DNA of 12,926 nucleotides from positions 1 through 12,926 of the forward strand of contig DASZIL010000133.1 of assembly GCA_035949255.1 (NCBI GenBank), read 5' to 3'. The position numbers and the translations under genes are program-made. The notes beneath the pieces were generated by a model. It was not told the DNA's origin. It ran no database searches and saw only the letters and a list, made by a program, of their open reading frames with translations. This DNA is from GAS188 sp035949255. Its GTDB lineage: Bacteria > Pseudomonadota > Alphaproteobacteria > Rhizobiales > Beijerinckiaceae. This document shows, in pieces, positions 5,960 through 12,252 of the stretch; the stretch's first letter is position 1, and the number at the start of each line of letters is the position of its first letter.

Positions 5960-7108
5960 TCAAGCCGCAATACCGACCCGGGCGATGCGGTCGAGCGCCT
6001 CATCGAGATCGGTCTCGGAACAGGTGAGCGACAACCGCAGATGTCCGGCGCCGGCCGGGCCGAAGGACGAGCCCGGAAGCGTCGCGACATTGATCGTTTC
6101 GAGCCAGCGACGCGCCACCTCGACGTCATCGGCCGCCACGGAGGGAAAAAGGTAGAAGGTCGCTTCCGGCCGGCGGCAGGTGATCCCGTCGACCGCCGAC
6201 AAGCGCTCGGCCGCAAGATCGAGCCTGTGACGAAACATGCGCCGATAGCCGGGCACGAGTTCGTCGTAGAGCGACAGCGCCTCGATGGCGGCGCTCTGGA
6301 TGAAGCCGGGCACGCAATAGATCGAGTGCTGGATGAATTTCAGGATCGGTTTGGCGGTGCCCTTCGGCAGCGCCAGGTAGCCGAGGCGCCAGCCGGTCAT
6401 GCCGAAGGTTTTCGACAGGCTGTCGACGACGAGCACGCGCTCCTTGGCACCCGGCGCCGATTGCGCGGCCGGAAACCTGCCCTCGTGCAGAAGGTCCGAA
6501 TAGACCTGGTCGAACACGATCCAGAGATCGTGCCGCTCGGCGAAACCGACGACCCGGGCGATTTCTTCCGCCGAGAAGACCCGACCGGTCGGGTTGACCG
6601 GTGAATTCAGGATCAGCGCTTTCGTGCGCGGCGAGACACGGCGCTCCAGCAACTCCTCGTCGATCGTATCGAGCATCGACAAGGCGACGGGAATGCCGCC
6701 ACAGAGCCGCACGCACGGCCCGTAGCTCACCCAGCCCGGCTCCGGCACCAGCACCTCGTCGCCTGCTTCCACAACGCCCATCAAGGCGGTCAAGAGGGCG
6801 AATTTGCCACCCGGCGTCACGATGACGTCGGCCGCATCGTAGTGCACGCCTGATCGCAGCGCCTCACGCCCCACGATCGCCTCGCGCAACGCCAGCAGGC
6901 CCTGCGCCGGACCGTAATGCGTGTCGCCCGCGCGCATCGCGCGCTCGGCGGCCGCGATGATGCGGGCATCCGTCTCGATGTTCGGGTCGCCGCTCGAGAG
7001 CGGGATGATCTGCCGGCCCGAGGCGCGCGCCGCCCGCACGCGCTCGGTCATTTCCACGGTCGCCGACGGCTTGAGCGAGGCAACGCGCTCGGCGAGTCTT
7101 CTAGCCAT
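5960..7108 (-). CDS. PLP-dependent aminotransferase, class I/II (aspartate aminotransferase-like)
   Basis: A 382-residue fold-type I aminotransferase of normal length. Seen motifs: LSSGDPNIETD near 37-47 (substrate-side glycine), THYGPAQGL (63-71), TPGGKFAL (98-105), NPTG (172-175; N172 holds the cofactor), FDQVYSDL (199-206; D200 and Y203 cofactor contacts), the Schiff-base lysine K233 in SLSKTFGMTGWRLGY, and a late HLRLSL whose Arg normally binds the substrate carboxylate. The enzyme moves an amino group between an amino acid and a keto acid in the cytoplasm; the substrate is not known. As the first gene of the operon with an amino-acid-type importer, it probably processes the imported compound or its product. 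ATG 7108 is preceded by AGAGGA about 9 bases upstream. Confidence 0.95.
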   Translation of the reverse strand: MARRLAERVASLKPSATVEMTERVRAARASGRQIIPLSSGDPNIETDARIIAAAERAMRAGDTHYGPAQGLLALREAIVGREALRSGVHYDAADVIVTPGGKFALLTALMGVVEAGDEVLVPEPGWVSYGPCVRLCGGIPVALSMLDTIDEELLERRVSPRTKALILNSPVNPTGRVFSAEEIARVVGFAERHDLWIVFDQVYSDLLHEGRFPAAQSAPGAKERVLVVDSLSKTFGMTGWRLGYLALPKGTAKPILKFIQHSIYCVPGFIQSAAIEALSLYDELVPGYRRMFRHRLDLAAERLSAVDGITCRRPEATFYLFPSVAADDVEVARRWLETINVATLPGSSFGPAGAGHLRLSLTCSETDLDEALDRIARVGIAA

Positions 7109-7373
7109 CTCTTCGTTTCCTCTTCGCGTGATTTGGTTGCGTCTCGTGATGACCGATCGGCGCCTGCGTCAAATCCTGGCTCGTTGGCGGGTCCGAAATC
7201 CGGCGACGACGAACCGGATCATGCCGGCGAACACCGCTCGCAATTCCACAACTTCGCACGCCAAGGCGGAGTTGAAAGCGCCATTAGATATCGAGGGAAG
7301 GGATTTTCGAAGACAGCCCGTTCTTGTGACAAGGCTTTTTTGGCAAACCCTTCTTGGGGAAGATCGGCCGCGC
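7109..7373 (-). promoter_or_regulatory. Upstream region of the aminotransferase/ABC operon (candidate control region)
   Basis: This 265-base gap separates rph from the downstream operon on the same strand and should hold that operon's promoter. The clearest element is a perfect inverted repeat, ATCCGG, 10 bases, CCGGAT, at 7198-7219, about 90-110 bases before the aminotransferase start, a plausible activator or repressor site. A poor promoter-like pair occurs further upstream on the - strand (TTGTCA then GAAAAT at 18-base spacing). No convincing rph terminator is visible, so read-through is possible. Confidence 0.3.
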
Positions 7374-8099
7374 TCACATCACGGAGATTTTCTGCAATTC
7401 GACAAGAGAGGCGATACCCTTCTTGGCAAGCGCGAAAAGGGACAAGAACTCGGCCTCCGAGAAGGGCTTGCGCTCGGCCGTGCCTTGGGCTTCCACGATC
7501 GCCGCCGTTCCCGTCATGACGAAATTGGCGTCGGTCTCGGCCGTGGAATCCTCGGCATAATCGAGGTCGAGCACCGGCGTGCCGTCCACGATGCCGCAGG
7601 ATACCGCCGCGCAATGGTCGGCGAGCGCTTCGCCCAGCACCTCGCCCTTGAGAAGCGAACGCGCCTTCATCCAGGTGAGGCAATCATGCAGCGCCACCCA
7701 GGCGCCCGTGATGGCCGCCGTACGGGTTCCGCCGTCGGCCTGGATCACATCGCAATCGATGACGATCTGGCGTTCGCCGATCGCGCCAAGATCGGTCACG
7801 GCGCGAAGCGAGCGGCCGATCAGGCGCTGGATCTCCTGCGTGCGCCCCGAAGGCCTCCCCGCGGACACCTCGCGGCGCGTGCGCTCGAGCGTGGCGCGCG
7901 GCAACATGGCGTATTCGGCCGTGACCCAGCCGCGGCCCTGCCCGCGCAGCCAGGGCGGTGGACGGTCCTCGAGGCTTGCGGCGCAAAGCACCTTCGTCTC
8001 TCCGAACGCGATGAGGCAGGAGCCCTCGGCGTAGCGCGCGACGCCGCGTTCGAGTGTCACCTTGCGCATCTCGTCGGGAGCGCGTTTCGAGGGGCGCAT
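7374..8099 (-). CDS. rph: Ribonuclease PH
   Basis: A 241-residue phosphorolytic 3'-exoribonuclease that trims tRNA 3' ends, releasing nucleoside diphosphates; it acts as a cytoplasmic hexamer. The protein matches the family end to end: MRPSKRAPDEMRKV at the start, GRGWVTAEYAMLPRAT (55-70), GRTQEIQRLIGRSLRA (85-100) and DCDVIQADGGTRTA (115-128), with AAVSCGIVDG later. The usual MRPSKR start at 8099 was chosen over an in-frame GTG at 8111. The upstream unrecognised gene ends only 5 bases before, so the two are probably co-transcribed. The rdgB and hemW genes that often follow rph in alphaproteobacteria are not here. Confidence 0.97.
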   Translation of the reverse strand: MRPSKRAPDEMRKVTLERGVARYAEGSCLIAFGETKVLCAASLEDRPPPWLRGQGRGWVTAEYAMLPRATLERTRREVSAGRPSGRTQEIQRLIGRSLRAVTDLGAIGERQIVIDCDVIQADGGTRTAAITGAWVALHDCLTWMKARSLLKGEVLGEALADHCAAVSCGIVDGTPVLDLDYAEDSTAETDANFVMTGTAAIVEAQGTAERKPFSEAEFLSLFALAKKGIASLVELQKISVM

Positions 8100-8104
8100 C
8101 GAGC

Positions 8105-8743
8105 TTACCACCCGTTCGGCAGGAGGTTGTCGAAGGCTCCGGCATCATGCGCAAGCGTCAGCGCCACGCCGAGAAGCATGCCGAACAGCAACGTGATGAG
8201 AAGCTGCCAGCGATCCGTCCGGCGACGCTTGGCGGCAATCTTCGCGCGCGCCCGATCGGTATCTTCGTGCGCATCGCCAAGGGAACCGCCGGCGGCGCCG
8301 GCCTCATCGCGCCGAAGGCTCGGAAGCGGCGCGGACAAGGCCTTCTCCCTTTCGATCAAGCGTCGCGCAAGGTAATTCGCGACGTGACGCGACATGGCCT
8401 CGATGCGATCGCTCTCGGCGAGAACGATGGTGCCCGCACGCGTGTCCTGGATGAATCGATAGCAACGCCGATCCCGCGACATTTCGACGAAGGCGACGAT
8501 ATCGATGAAGAGCCTCGGCTTCTCGCCGGGCACAAGACCGTGGTCGAACAATTCCGCTTCCGCCGGCACCTGCGCAAACACCGGCTCGAGCGCATCGCGC
8601 AGCAATTCGAGTCGCGCCTGCTCGGCGCCTCTAAGCTCGGCGACGACAGAAGAGCGTTCCGCATCCTCGAGCTTGGCGCGCCTGACCAACGCCTTCAGGT
8701 CCGGCGGCACGGCTCGGGGCAATTCAGCACTTTGCTCATTCAT
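8105..8743 (-). CDS. Uncharacterised protein with C-terminal membrane anchor
   Basis: I do not recognise a characterised family. The 212-residue protein has a soluble N-terminal part (about 15-135) containing a charged helical stretch (20-58) and a well-formed segment PGEKPRLFIDIVAFVEMSRD (72-91) followed by CYRFIQDTRAGTIVLAESD (94-112), then a helix ending ARRLIEREKAL. A disordered Ala/Gly/charged linker (137-172) leads to KRRR (172-175) and one strong hydrophobic segment at 179-198 (WQLLITLLFGMLLGVALTLA). By the positive-inside rule the body would be cytoplasmic with a short tail outside, a tail-anchored layout. ATG 8743 follows a purine-rich AGGAAGGG element. Lying 5 bases upstream of rph suggests shared transcription; a link to RNA processing would be guesswork. 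Confidence 0.8.
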   Translation of the reverse strand: MNEQSAELPRAVPPDLKALVRRAKLEDAERSSVVAELRGAEQARLELLRDALEPVFAQVPAEAELFDHGLVPGEKPRLFIDIVAFVEMSRDRRCYRFIQDTRAGTIVLAESDRIEAMSRHVANYLARRLIEREKALSAPLPSLRRDEAGAAGGSLGDAHEDTDRARAKIAAKRRRTDRWQLLITLLFGMLLGVALTLAHDAGAFDNLLPNGW

Positions 8744-8781
8744 CCTCTCCACCCTTCCTTCAACGCCTGAGAGGGCGTGGC

Positions 8782-8832
8782 CCAAGCTCCTGGTCCAAGC
8801 TCCTGGCCCAAGCTCCCGACCAAGCCCCTGGC
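8782..8832. repeat. Short tandem repeat, four copies of a 13-bp unit
   Basis: The unit CCAAGCTCCTGGY occurs at 8782-8794 and 8795-8807 with only the last base differing. A third copy with two changes spans 8808-8820, and a fourth with one change (CCAAGCCCCTGGC) spans 8820-8832, sharing one base with the third. It lies about 40 to 90 bases upstream of the start of the minus-strand membrane-anchor gene, in its probable 5' leader or promoter. Slipped-strand expansion explains it; any regulatory role is unproven. Confidence 0.85.
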
Positions 8833-9000
8833 CGTCACCCTCTGCAAACCTGTCGCGAGCCTTGAATGCCTGGTTCGCGATCCACCCCGGCGCGCATCAT
8901 AGACCTTGCGAGGCCGCGCGGCCACGCCGGAAGACTCAAGCGATTTCGTTAAAGGATTCCGGTCCGTCCTGGTTCCGCCCGGCGCTTGTTTAGCGAATTT

Positions 9001-9014
9001 TGCGGCGCGCCGCA
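9001..9014. repeat. Perfect 14-bp GC palindrome
   Basis: TGCGGCGCGCCGCA is its own reverse complement. It sits between the divergent genes, about 120 bases before the ybaK-like start. There is no U-tract on either side, so it is not an intrinsic terminator. It could be a protein-binding site, but a chance palindrome is quite possible in DNA this rich in GC. Confidence 0.6.
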
Positions 9015-9135
9015 CCTCCGCGTTTGATTGAGGAAAGGGATTCATGCGAGTTAGCTTAACGGCACCACGGCTGAGAGAAGCCGTAAAGCCAATGGACTTT
9101 GACGATTTCGGATCACGACCGAGAGGCAAACCCGC

Positions 9136-9636
9136 ATGCCGGAAGAGAATCTTGCGCGAGAGCCGAGCTTGCCGCAAAGCGTCATCAAGGTGGTCGAGGC
9201 CGCAAAGGCGCTCGGTCTTTCGATCGCGCCGCGCTTGATGCCGGCCTCGACCCGCACCGCGCAAGAGGCCGCCGCCGCTTGCGGCTGCGCCGTCGCGCAA
9301 ATCGTCAAATCGCTGGTGTTCACCGGGGCGGCGAGCGGGCGGAACTATCTGCTTCTCGTTTCCGGCGCCAATCGCGTCGATGAAAGGGCCGCCGCGCGGC
9401 TTCTTGGTGAGGCGCTCAAGCGGCCGGACGCCGAGCGCGTGCGCGCGGCCACGGGTTTTGCGATCGGCGGCGTTCCGCCGCTTGGCCATGCGACGCCATC
9501 GCCCGTTTGGCTCGACGAGGATCTCCTCGCCTTCGATCTCGTCTGGGCCGCCGCCGGCCATCCGAACGCCGTCTTCCCGATCGATCCGAAGCTCCTGGCA
9601 AGTGCAACGGGAGCGACGGCCGCGAAGCTGAGCTGA
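9136..9636 (+). CDS. YbaK/ProX-type aminoacyl-tRNA editing domain protein
   Basis: A 166-residue stand-alone editing-domain protein. The family hydrolyses amino acids wrongly attached to tRNA (for example Cys or Ala on tRNA-Pro) in the cytoplasm. Visible motifs are CAVAQIVKSLVF (51-62), whose Lys58 matches the conserved catalytic-site lysine of YbaK, then LLLVSGANRVD, and GGVPPLGHA (about 114-122), a conserved glycine/proline loop of this subgroup. Length is normal (150-170). The start at 9136 has GAGAGG at 9121-9126. Which mischarged tRNA it acts on cannot be told, as YbaK, ProXp-ala and related proteins look alike at this level. It is alone on its strand and converges on thiD with a 27-base gap; TTTTT follows its stop. 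Confidence 0.88.
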   Translation: MPEENLAREPSLPQSVIKVVEAAKALGLSIAPRLMPASTRTAQEAAAACGCAVAQIVKSLVFTGAASGRNYLLLVSGANRVDERAAARLLGEALKRPDAERVRAATGFAIGGVPPLGHATPSPVWLDEDLLAFDLVWAAAGHPNAVFPIDPKLLASATGATAAKLS

Positions 9637-9663
9637 TTTTTGATGACGTCGATCCCAGGAAGC

Positions 9664-10482
9664 CTACCCCTTGCCGCGTCGGTGGAAATGATGGAGCGGC
9701 CCCTTCCCCGAGCCGATCTTCAACCGCTCCGCCGCGGCAAGCGCGCCTGTGAGATAGAGCTTCGCCGATCGCACGGCGGCACGCAGGCTTTGCCCCTTCG
9801 CGAGACCCGCCGCGATCGCCGAAGAGAGAGTGCAGCCCGTCCCATGCGTGTTGCGGGTCGCGAGGCGCGCCGCCGCATGACGCGCCACGCCCGTCTGGTC
9901 GATCAAAAGATCGACGCTTTCCGCGCCTGAGCCATGGCCGCCCTTGATGAGCACGGCGCGCGCGCCGAGCCGCATCAGCTTTTCTCCCTGACGCGCCATC
10001 GCGCTCTCATCGGCGGCGAGGCCCTCGCCGAGGACCGCTGCCGCCTCCGGCAGATTGGGCGTCACGAGATCGGCGAGGGGAAAGAGAAGCTGCACGAGCG
10101 TCTCGAGCGCGTCCGCCGACAAAAGCCGCGTTCCCGAGCTCGAGAGCATCACGGGATCGAGCACGACGCGGCGCGCGCGCCAGCGGCGCAAGCCTTCGGC
10201 GACGGCGGCGACGACCTCCTTTTGCGCCAACATCCCGATCTTCGTCGCCGCCACATCGAGATCGGAATAGACGGCGTCGATCTGCCGGGTGACGAAGCCT
10301 TCGGGCACATCGAGAACGCCGGAGATCTCGCGCGTGTTCTGGGCTGTCAGCGCCGTGATCACGCTCGCGCCGTAGACGCCGAGCGCCGAGAACGTCTTGA
10401 GGTCGGCCTGGATGCCGGCGCCGCCTCCCGAATCCGATCCGGCGATCGTCACCGCGACGGGCAGCTCGGATGCAAGCGACAT
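9664..10482 (-). CDS. thiD: Hydroxymethylpyrimidine/phosphomethylpyrimidine kinase
   Basis: A 272-residue ribokinase-fold enzyme that phosphorylates HMP and then HMP-P to HMP-PP, the pyrimidine donor for thiamine. Diagnostic motifs: AGSDSGGGAGIQADLKT (14-30, substrate side), DPVMLSSSG (109-117), KGGH (180-183) and HGTGCTLS (213-220), with Cys217 in the anion-hole loop. Length fits bacterial ThiD (about 260-275). It is the last gene of the thi operon seen here, 19 bases after the TRAP binding-protein gene, with only a weak GGCGGG before the ATG at 10482. With ThiM and ThiE nearby it completes a salvage and condensation set. Confidence 0.96.
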   Translation of the reverse strand: MSLASELPVAVTIAGSDSGGGAGIQADLKTFSALGVYGASVITALTAQNTREISGVLDVPEGFVTRQIDAVYSDLDVAATKIGMLAQKEVVAAVAEGLRRWRARRVVLDPVMLSSSGTRLLSADALETLVQLLFPLADLVTPNLPEAAAVLGEGLAADESAMARQGEKLMRLGARAVLIKGGHGSGAESVDLLIDQTGVARHAAARLATRNTHGTGCTLSSAIAAGLAKGQSLRAAVRSAKLYLTGALAAAERLKIGSGKGPLHHFHRRGKG

Positions 10483-10501
10483 GAAAGCGCCCGCCGAAGC
10501 T

Positions 10502-11584
10502 TCAGCCGCTCTTCAGCGAGCGCGTCATCGCCGCCTGAAGGCTCGCCCAATAGCGGCCGCGCTCGATAGCGGCGCGGTAGCTTTCGACGATCCGGCCGGA
10601 CAAGGCATCCTTGGCGCCGGTCTCGCCGATGACATCGCGCGCCGCTGTCCGCGCCGCTGCCATCACATCGGCCGGAAAGAGAGAGACACGGACGCCCTCG
10701 CCGGCGAGCTTCTCGATCGCCTCCGCATTTCCCTTCTCGGCCTCGGCAAGCCCCGCCGAATGCTCCGCTTCGCAGGCATTGGCGATGACGGCACGCAGAT
10801 CCTCGGGCAAATTCTCGAAGGCCTGGCGCGACACGAGGGCCTCCGCCGCGCCGTTCGGCTTGTTGAAGCCGGGCGCATAATAGAACTTCGCCTGGCGCTG
10901 GAGTTCGAGCGACACATCATTCACCGGCGCGAGAAGCTCGGCTGCGTCGATCGCGCCGCGTTCGAGCGCCGGCTCGAGATCGCCGGGCGCGAGCGTCACC
11001 GGGGTGGCGCCGAGGCGGGCGTAGACCTCGGCGCCGACGCCCTGCACGCGGATGCGCAAGCCCTTCATGTCGGCAAGGCTTTTCACCTCGCTGCGGAACC
11101 ATCCGCCCATCGAGGGGCCGGTGTTGCCGGAAAGGAAGGCCTTGAGGCCGAAGGGCGCGTAAAGCTCGTCCCAAAACTCTTGGCCGCCCCCTTCGAAGAT
11201 CCAGGCCTGATGCTCAATCGGGTCGAGGCCGAAAGGCGCGGTGGTGAAGAAGATCGAGGCCGGAAGCTTGCCGATCCAATAGAAGGAGGCCGTATGGGCC
11301 ATCTCGGCGACGCCCGTCGCGACCGCATCGAAGACGGAAAGGGCCGGCACGATCTCGCCCGCCGCGAAGGCCTCGACCTCGAGCCTTCCGCCGCTCATCT
11401 TCGTGATGCGCTCGGCGAGCCGGCGCGCCGAGACGCCGGGCCCCGCGAGATTGCGCGGCCAGGAGGTCACCATGCGCCAACGGCGCGCCGTCTCGGCGCG
11501 TGCGAGCGCCGGGGCGGCGAGCGCCGCGGCGCTCATGGCGGCAAGCACGCCGCGTCTTCGCAAGGAAGGGGCGTCCCGTTTCAC
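10502..11584 (-). CDS. TRAP transporter solute-binding protein (DctP family, TakP-like), Tat-exported
   Basis: A 360-residue DctP-family periplasmic binding protein. The N-terminus has a twin-arginine signal (LRRRGVLAAMSAAALAAPALARA, residues 9-30 as a span). Family markers follow: VTSWPRNLAGPGVSARRLAERI (39-60), FDAVATGVAEMAHTASFYW, NTGPSMGGWF (154-163), and LRIRVQG with R178, the arginine that binds the ligand carboxylate in TRAP proteins. It resembles the TakP/lactate type, but residues recalled as binding cation and alpha-keto acid differ: S158 for Gln, L217 for Trp after E216, K242 for Glu. No DctQ or DctM membrane gene lies in the window. The start is GTG at 11584; its GTGA overlaps the thiE stop and no good Shine-Dalgarno precedes it, so translation is probably coupled. 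Its position suggests a thiamine-related ligand. Confidence 0.9.
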   Translation of the reverse strand: MKRDAPSLRRRGVLAAMSAAALAAPALARAETARRWRMVTSWPRNLAGPGVSARRLAERITKMSGGRLEVEAFAAGEIVPALSVFDAVATGVAEMAHTASFYWIGKLPASIFFTTAPFGLDPIEHQAWIFEGGGQEFWDELYAPFGLKAFLSGNTGPSMGGWFRSEVKSLADMKGLRIRVQGVGAEVYARLGATPVTLAPGDLEPALERGAIDAAELLAPVNDVSLELQRQAKFYYAPGFNKPNGAAEALVSRQAFENLPEDLRAVIANACEAEHSAGLAEAEKGNAEAIEKLAGEGVRVSLFPADVMAAARTAARDVIGETGAKDALSGRIVESYRAAIERGRYWASLQAAMTRSLKSG

Positions 11585-12252
11585 GATGCGCGCTCGCGCG
11601 CACGCAATTGAAGCGCCCCGTCGACGATGCGCCGCAGCGTTTGCGCCGCCGCGAGCGGATCGGGCCGGACGAAGATCGCGCCGATGACCGCGATGCCGTC
11701 GGCGCCCGCCGTGATCACTTGCGCGGCATTCGCCTCGGTGATCCCGGCGATGGCGCCCAAGGGCAGGCCGGGCGCGGCCTCGCGCGCGATGTGCAAGAGA
11801 TGCTTGAGGCCGGGTATGCCGATCGGCGGATTGGCATTCGTCTTGTTCCCCGTCGCGAAGACGCCGCCGATGCAGCCGTAATCGACCGGCTCCTTCGCCA
11901 GCGCGGCGATATGCGCTTCGTTCGTGAGCGTGCGCCCGATGATGGCGGAGCTCCCGAGCTGAGCACGGGCGGCGCGCGGCAGAATATCGGCCTGGCCGAG
12001 ATGCACGCCTTGCGCGCCCGTGACGAGCGCGACGTCGAGCCGATCATTGATGAGGAGCGGCACGCCCGTGCCGGAAAGCGCGTCCAGGATGGCGCGCGCC
12101 TGCTCCACCATGACGCGCCCCTCGGCGAGCTTGTCGCGATATTGCAGGATCGTCACCCCGCCCCTCGCCGCAAGTCGCGCGAGGGAGGCAAGATCGGCGC
12201 CCGGCGTCGCCGCCGGGTCGAGAATGCCGTAAAGGCGGATATCGACAGCCAT
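11581..12252 (-). CDS. thiE: Thiamine-phosphate synthase
   Basis: A 223-residue TIM-barrel enzyme that joins HMP-PP and hydroxyethylthiazole phosphate to make thiamine phosphate and pyrophosphate in the cytoplasm. Seen motifs: TILQYRDK (34-41), INDRLDVAL (68-76), GVHLGQAD (82-89), GGVFATGNKTNANPPIG (129-144) and AGITEANA (169-176). The usual second glycine of GGI is Ala here, a mild change. Length is normal (about 205-225). ATG 12252 was chosen because the family begins there and GGGAG lies 7 bases upstream; the open frame further upstream only overlaps thiM out of phase. Stop and start overlap with thiM as TGATG, and the gene's own stop overlaps the next GTG start, indicating tight coupling. 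Confidence 0.96.
   Translation of the reverse strand: MAVDIRLYGILDPAATPGADLASLARLAARGGVTILQYRDKLAEGRVMVEQARAILDALSGTGVPLLINDRLDVALVTGAQGVHLGQADILPRAARAQLGSSAIIGRTLTNEAHIAALAKEPVDYGCIGGVFATGNKTNANPPIGIPGLKHLLHIAREAAPGLPLGAIAGITEANAAQVITAGADGIAVIGAIFVRPDPLAAAQTLRRIVDGALQLRARERAS

Larger units (their letters stand above)
8744..9135. other. Non-coding region between divergent genes
   Basis: This 392-base region separates the minus-strand membrane-anchor gene from the plus-strand YbaK-like gene. It holds the 13-bp repeats at 8782-8832, a small hairpin (ACGCC, 6 bases, GGCGT; 8763-8778), a palindrome at 9001-9014, and a second hairpin (ACGGCT, GAGAGA, AGCCGT; 9067-9084). GC falls around 8940-9060 relative to the genes, as in promoter regions, but I find no convincing -35/-10 pair. 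An ATG at 9044 has a good Shine-Dalgarno (AGGAAAGGG, 9031-9039) but opens a 64-codon frame that overlaps ybaK and resembles no protein I know. Confidence 0.5.

Noticed and set aside
7247..7264. Sigma-54-like promoter (TTGGCGTG ... TTGTG on the - strand) upstream of the aminotransferase
   Set aside because: The spacing between the GG and the TTG element is one base too long, and the -12 element lacks its conserved GC. It does not meet the consensus.
6921..8375. Long plus-strand open frame (484 codons) across the aminotransferase and rph genes
   Set aside because: It is antisense to two strongly recognised minus-strand genes and crosses their intergenic gap. Its translation is Arg/Ala/His-rich with no family pattern, as expected from high GC.
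8744..8785. N-terminal extension of the membrane-anchor protein to an upstream start at 8785
   Set aside because: The extension has no sequence features, and the ATG at 8743 has a purine-rich ribosome-binding element just upstream; the extension also runs through a small hairpin.
9061..9120. CTGAGA inside a hairpin, recalling the TPP riboswitch (THI box)
   Set aside because: Only the CTGAGA core is present. The other conserved TPP-riboswitch blocks (GAACCTGAT and the GCGNAGGGA end) are missing, and the downstream gene is a YbaK-like protein, not a thiamine gene.
9044..9238. A 64-codon frame with a good Shine-Dalgarno before the YbaK-like gene
   Set aside because: It overlaps the recognised gene in another frame by about 100 bases and its translation shows no family pattern. 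The ribosome-binding match is probably fortuitous.
9637..9663. Terminator between the convergent YbaK-like and thiD genes
   Set aside because: A TTTTT run follows the plus-strand stop, but I could not find a stable stem before it.
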